From Plantimonas leprariae (GTDB lineage: Bacteria; Pseudomonadota; Alphaproteobacteria; Rhizobiales; Rhizobiaceae): a stretch of 64,000 nucleotides of DNA. Positions 62,968-64,000 of the stretch are shown here, piece after piece (the first letter of the stretch is position 1; every line of letters begins with the position of its first letter). The notes beneath the pieces were generated by a model. The model saw only the letters and a program-made list of their open reading frames with translations, was not told the origin of the DNA and did no database searches. A program made the translations under genes and the position numbers. Where the stretch lies: assembly GCF_008802405.1 (NCBI RefSeq), contig NZ_VZDO01000007.1, positions 1 to 64,000 on the forward strand, written 5' to 3'.

Positions 62968-63510
62968 TTGGCGGACGTGTCGAGCGTGGATCGGCTGGAA
63001 AAGGCGCTGGCCGGCGCCGCGGCGGGCTTCATGCGCGCCAGGGCGGCGTCATCTCAAAGGCGGCCGGCGAGCGGAGCTTACGGTTTGCTCGCGATGCAGT
63101 TCGGCCTGCCCTGGGCGGACCTCGCGCTGCTCGCGCGGGCGAGTTCGCCCTCGGACATCCCGCCGTCGCTGCGGTCCCGGCTGACCGAACTGCTCGAACG
63201 GGAACGCCACCGTCTGGGGCGGCTCGCGCGGGGCGAGAGCGCCCGCTACGACGCCGGCCGGCACCTGGCGGTGCGCGACGCGCTCGGCTGGCTTGCGGAC
63301 ATCCAGCCGCCCTGCCCGCACGGGCCGCGCCTGTCGGGCTCGGCGTTGAACGCGCGGTTCCGCCGGACTGCGGCGCGAATGCCGGCGAATCAGGAAGCGA
63401 TGGTGCCCGCCCGGCCCCATCCCGCCCGGTCGGCATTGCCGCGGTCGAGCGAGAACTGCATCATGAAGCGCGGCAGGTCGGACAGCGGCATCGGCGTCGC
63501 GAAATGGTAG
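62968..63510 (+). CDS. Hypothetical protein
   Basis: A 180-residue cytoplasmic protein of no family I know. The first 125 residues read as a soluble helical protein (VDRLEKALAGAAAGFMRA, SLRSRLTELLERERHRLGRLARGESARYDAGRH); the last 40 lie antisense to the EAL gene and look like shadow sequence. The start is a TTG at 62968; later GTGs are possible. The true gene may end by the given stop, with a 121-bp tail-to-tail overlap. Confidence 0.5.
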   Translation: MADVSSVDRLEKALAGAAAGFMRARAASSQRRPASGAYGLLAMQFGLPWADLALLARASSPSDIPPSLRSRLTELLERERHRLGRLARGESARYDAGRHLAVRDALGWLADIQPPCPHGPRLSGSALNARFRRTAARMPANQEAMVPARPHPARSALPRSSENCIMKRGRSDSGIGVAKW

Positions 63511-64000
63511 CCCTGCATCTCGGCGCATGATTCGGCGACCAGCGTCTCCATCTGGCGGCGGGTCTCGACGCCTTCCGCCATCACCGAGATGCCCATCGCC
63601 TTCGACAGGCCGATGATCGCGCGCACGATCATCAGGTTCTCGCGCTTCGCGAGGTCGCGCACGAAGGACTGGTCGATCTTGACCTTGTCGAACGGGAACC
63701 GGCTGAGATAGCCGAGCGAGGAATAGCCGGTGCCGAAATCGTCCATCGAGATGCGGATGCCGAGCTTGCGGAGCGCCGTCAGCGTCCACATCACGTGCTC
63801 GCTGTTGTTCAGGAACACGCCCTCCGTCACTTCGAGCTGCAGGCGATAGGGCTCGAAGCCCGTGCGCTTCACGATCGCCGCGATGTCGGCATAGAGGTTC
63901 TCGCTCTCGAACTGCTTCGGCGAGAGGTTCACCGCCAGCGTCAGGCCGGTCGGCCAGGCCGCGGCCTGGCGGCAGGCCGTTTCCAGGACCCAGAGGCCGA
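63390..64000 (-). CDS. EAL-domain c-di-GMP phosphodiesterase (3' part, cut by the window)
   Basis: C-terminal part of a protein that begins beyond the right edge. The visible 202 residues are the second half of an EAL domain: LAVNLSPKQF, LEVTEGVFL (metal Glu), DDFGTGYSSLGYLSRFPFDKVKIDQSFV (metal Asp pair and catalytic Lys) and VMAEGVETRRQ. These residues support active hydrolysis of c-di-GMP to pGpG. Any GGDEF, PAS or membrane part would lie outside the window. Confidence 0.9.
   Translation of the reverse strand, partial: GLWVLETACRQAAAWPTGLTLAVNLSPKQFESENLYADIAAIVKRTGFEPYRLQLEVTEGVFLNNSEHVMWTLTALRKLGIRISMDDFGTGYSSLGYLSRFPFDKVKIDQSFVRDLAKRENLMIVRAIIGLSKAMGISVMAEGVETRRQMETLVAESCAEMQGYHFATPMPLSDLPRFMMQFSLDRGNADRAGWGRAGTIAS

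Overview
The window is GC-rich, densely packed chromosomal DNA from an alphaproteobacterium, almost certainly of the order Hyphomicrobiales (Rhizobiales). The evidence is a pair of rhizobial-type porins with the paired-Cys N-terminus, the block feuP-feuQ / ccmI-ccmE-ccmF-ccmH (cycHJKL) / degP / response regulator / histidine kinase / glnE / pleC that is syntenic in rhizobia, candidate CtrA boxes (TTAA-N7-TTAA), a DivJ-like kinase, and an alphaproteobacterial gene transfer agent (GTA) cluster. I cannot name the genus. No rRNA, tRNA or CRISPR array was seen.

Layout. 1-3.9 kb: two tandem porin genes, each with its own terminator and a shared upstream element. 4-12.5 kb: housekeeping genes (gamma-carbonic-anhydrase-like protein, HisC-like aminotransferase, AMP nucleosidase, EEP-fold protein, ETF-ubiquinone oxidoreductase, uracil-DNA glycosylase). 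12.5-20.2 kb: a small trimeric autotransporter, a GNAT enzyme, an EamA transporter, a lone molybdopterin-binding hydroxylase subunit and aminopeptidase N. 20.3-22.6 kb: a PleC-like kinase, convergent with a long minus-strand series (33.7 to 22.6 kb) for cytochrome c maturation, DegP protease, a two-component system and GlnE. 33.9-36.7 kb: a surface lipoprotein and FeuQ/FeuP, preceded by a small exported protein in the position of the FeuQ inhibitor FeuN. 36.8-51.4 kb: a GTA cluster on the minus strand, gene 15 back to gene 1, all frames open. 51.5-61.6 kb: lipoprotein, UPF0260 protein, PBP1A-type synthase, a DUF1214/DUF1254 pair ending in a MITE-like element, DUF2336, DUF1491, a peptidoglycan-binding protein, a DivJ-like kinase, DUF5330 and SufE. 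61.8-62.8 kb: two overlapping genes, a DnaA-domain-IV-like HTH protein and a DUF6456 protein. The end is a hypothetical gene and a truncated EAL phosphodiesterase.

The most notable system is the GTA and its control. The HTH/DUF6456 pair has the layout of the split GTA activator GafY/GafZ: GafA of Rhodobacter is a single protein, and in Caulobacter GafY activates the GTA promoter while GafZ is an anti-terminator. The sequence fits this model. A 17-bp motif (AAATAGGAAA followed by a 7-base tail, 14 of 17 identical) lies directly against the -35 box of the predicted GTA promoter and also upstream of the GafY-like gene. The GTA operon carries two strong intrinsic terminators, after the capsid gene and after gene 8, plus a hairpin in its leader, which are the kind of stops an anti-terminator would have to override. 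DivJ-like and PleC-like kinases, which feed the CtrA pathway, are encoded in the same window.
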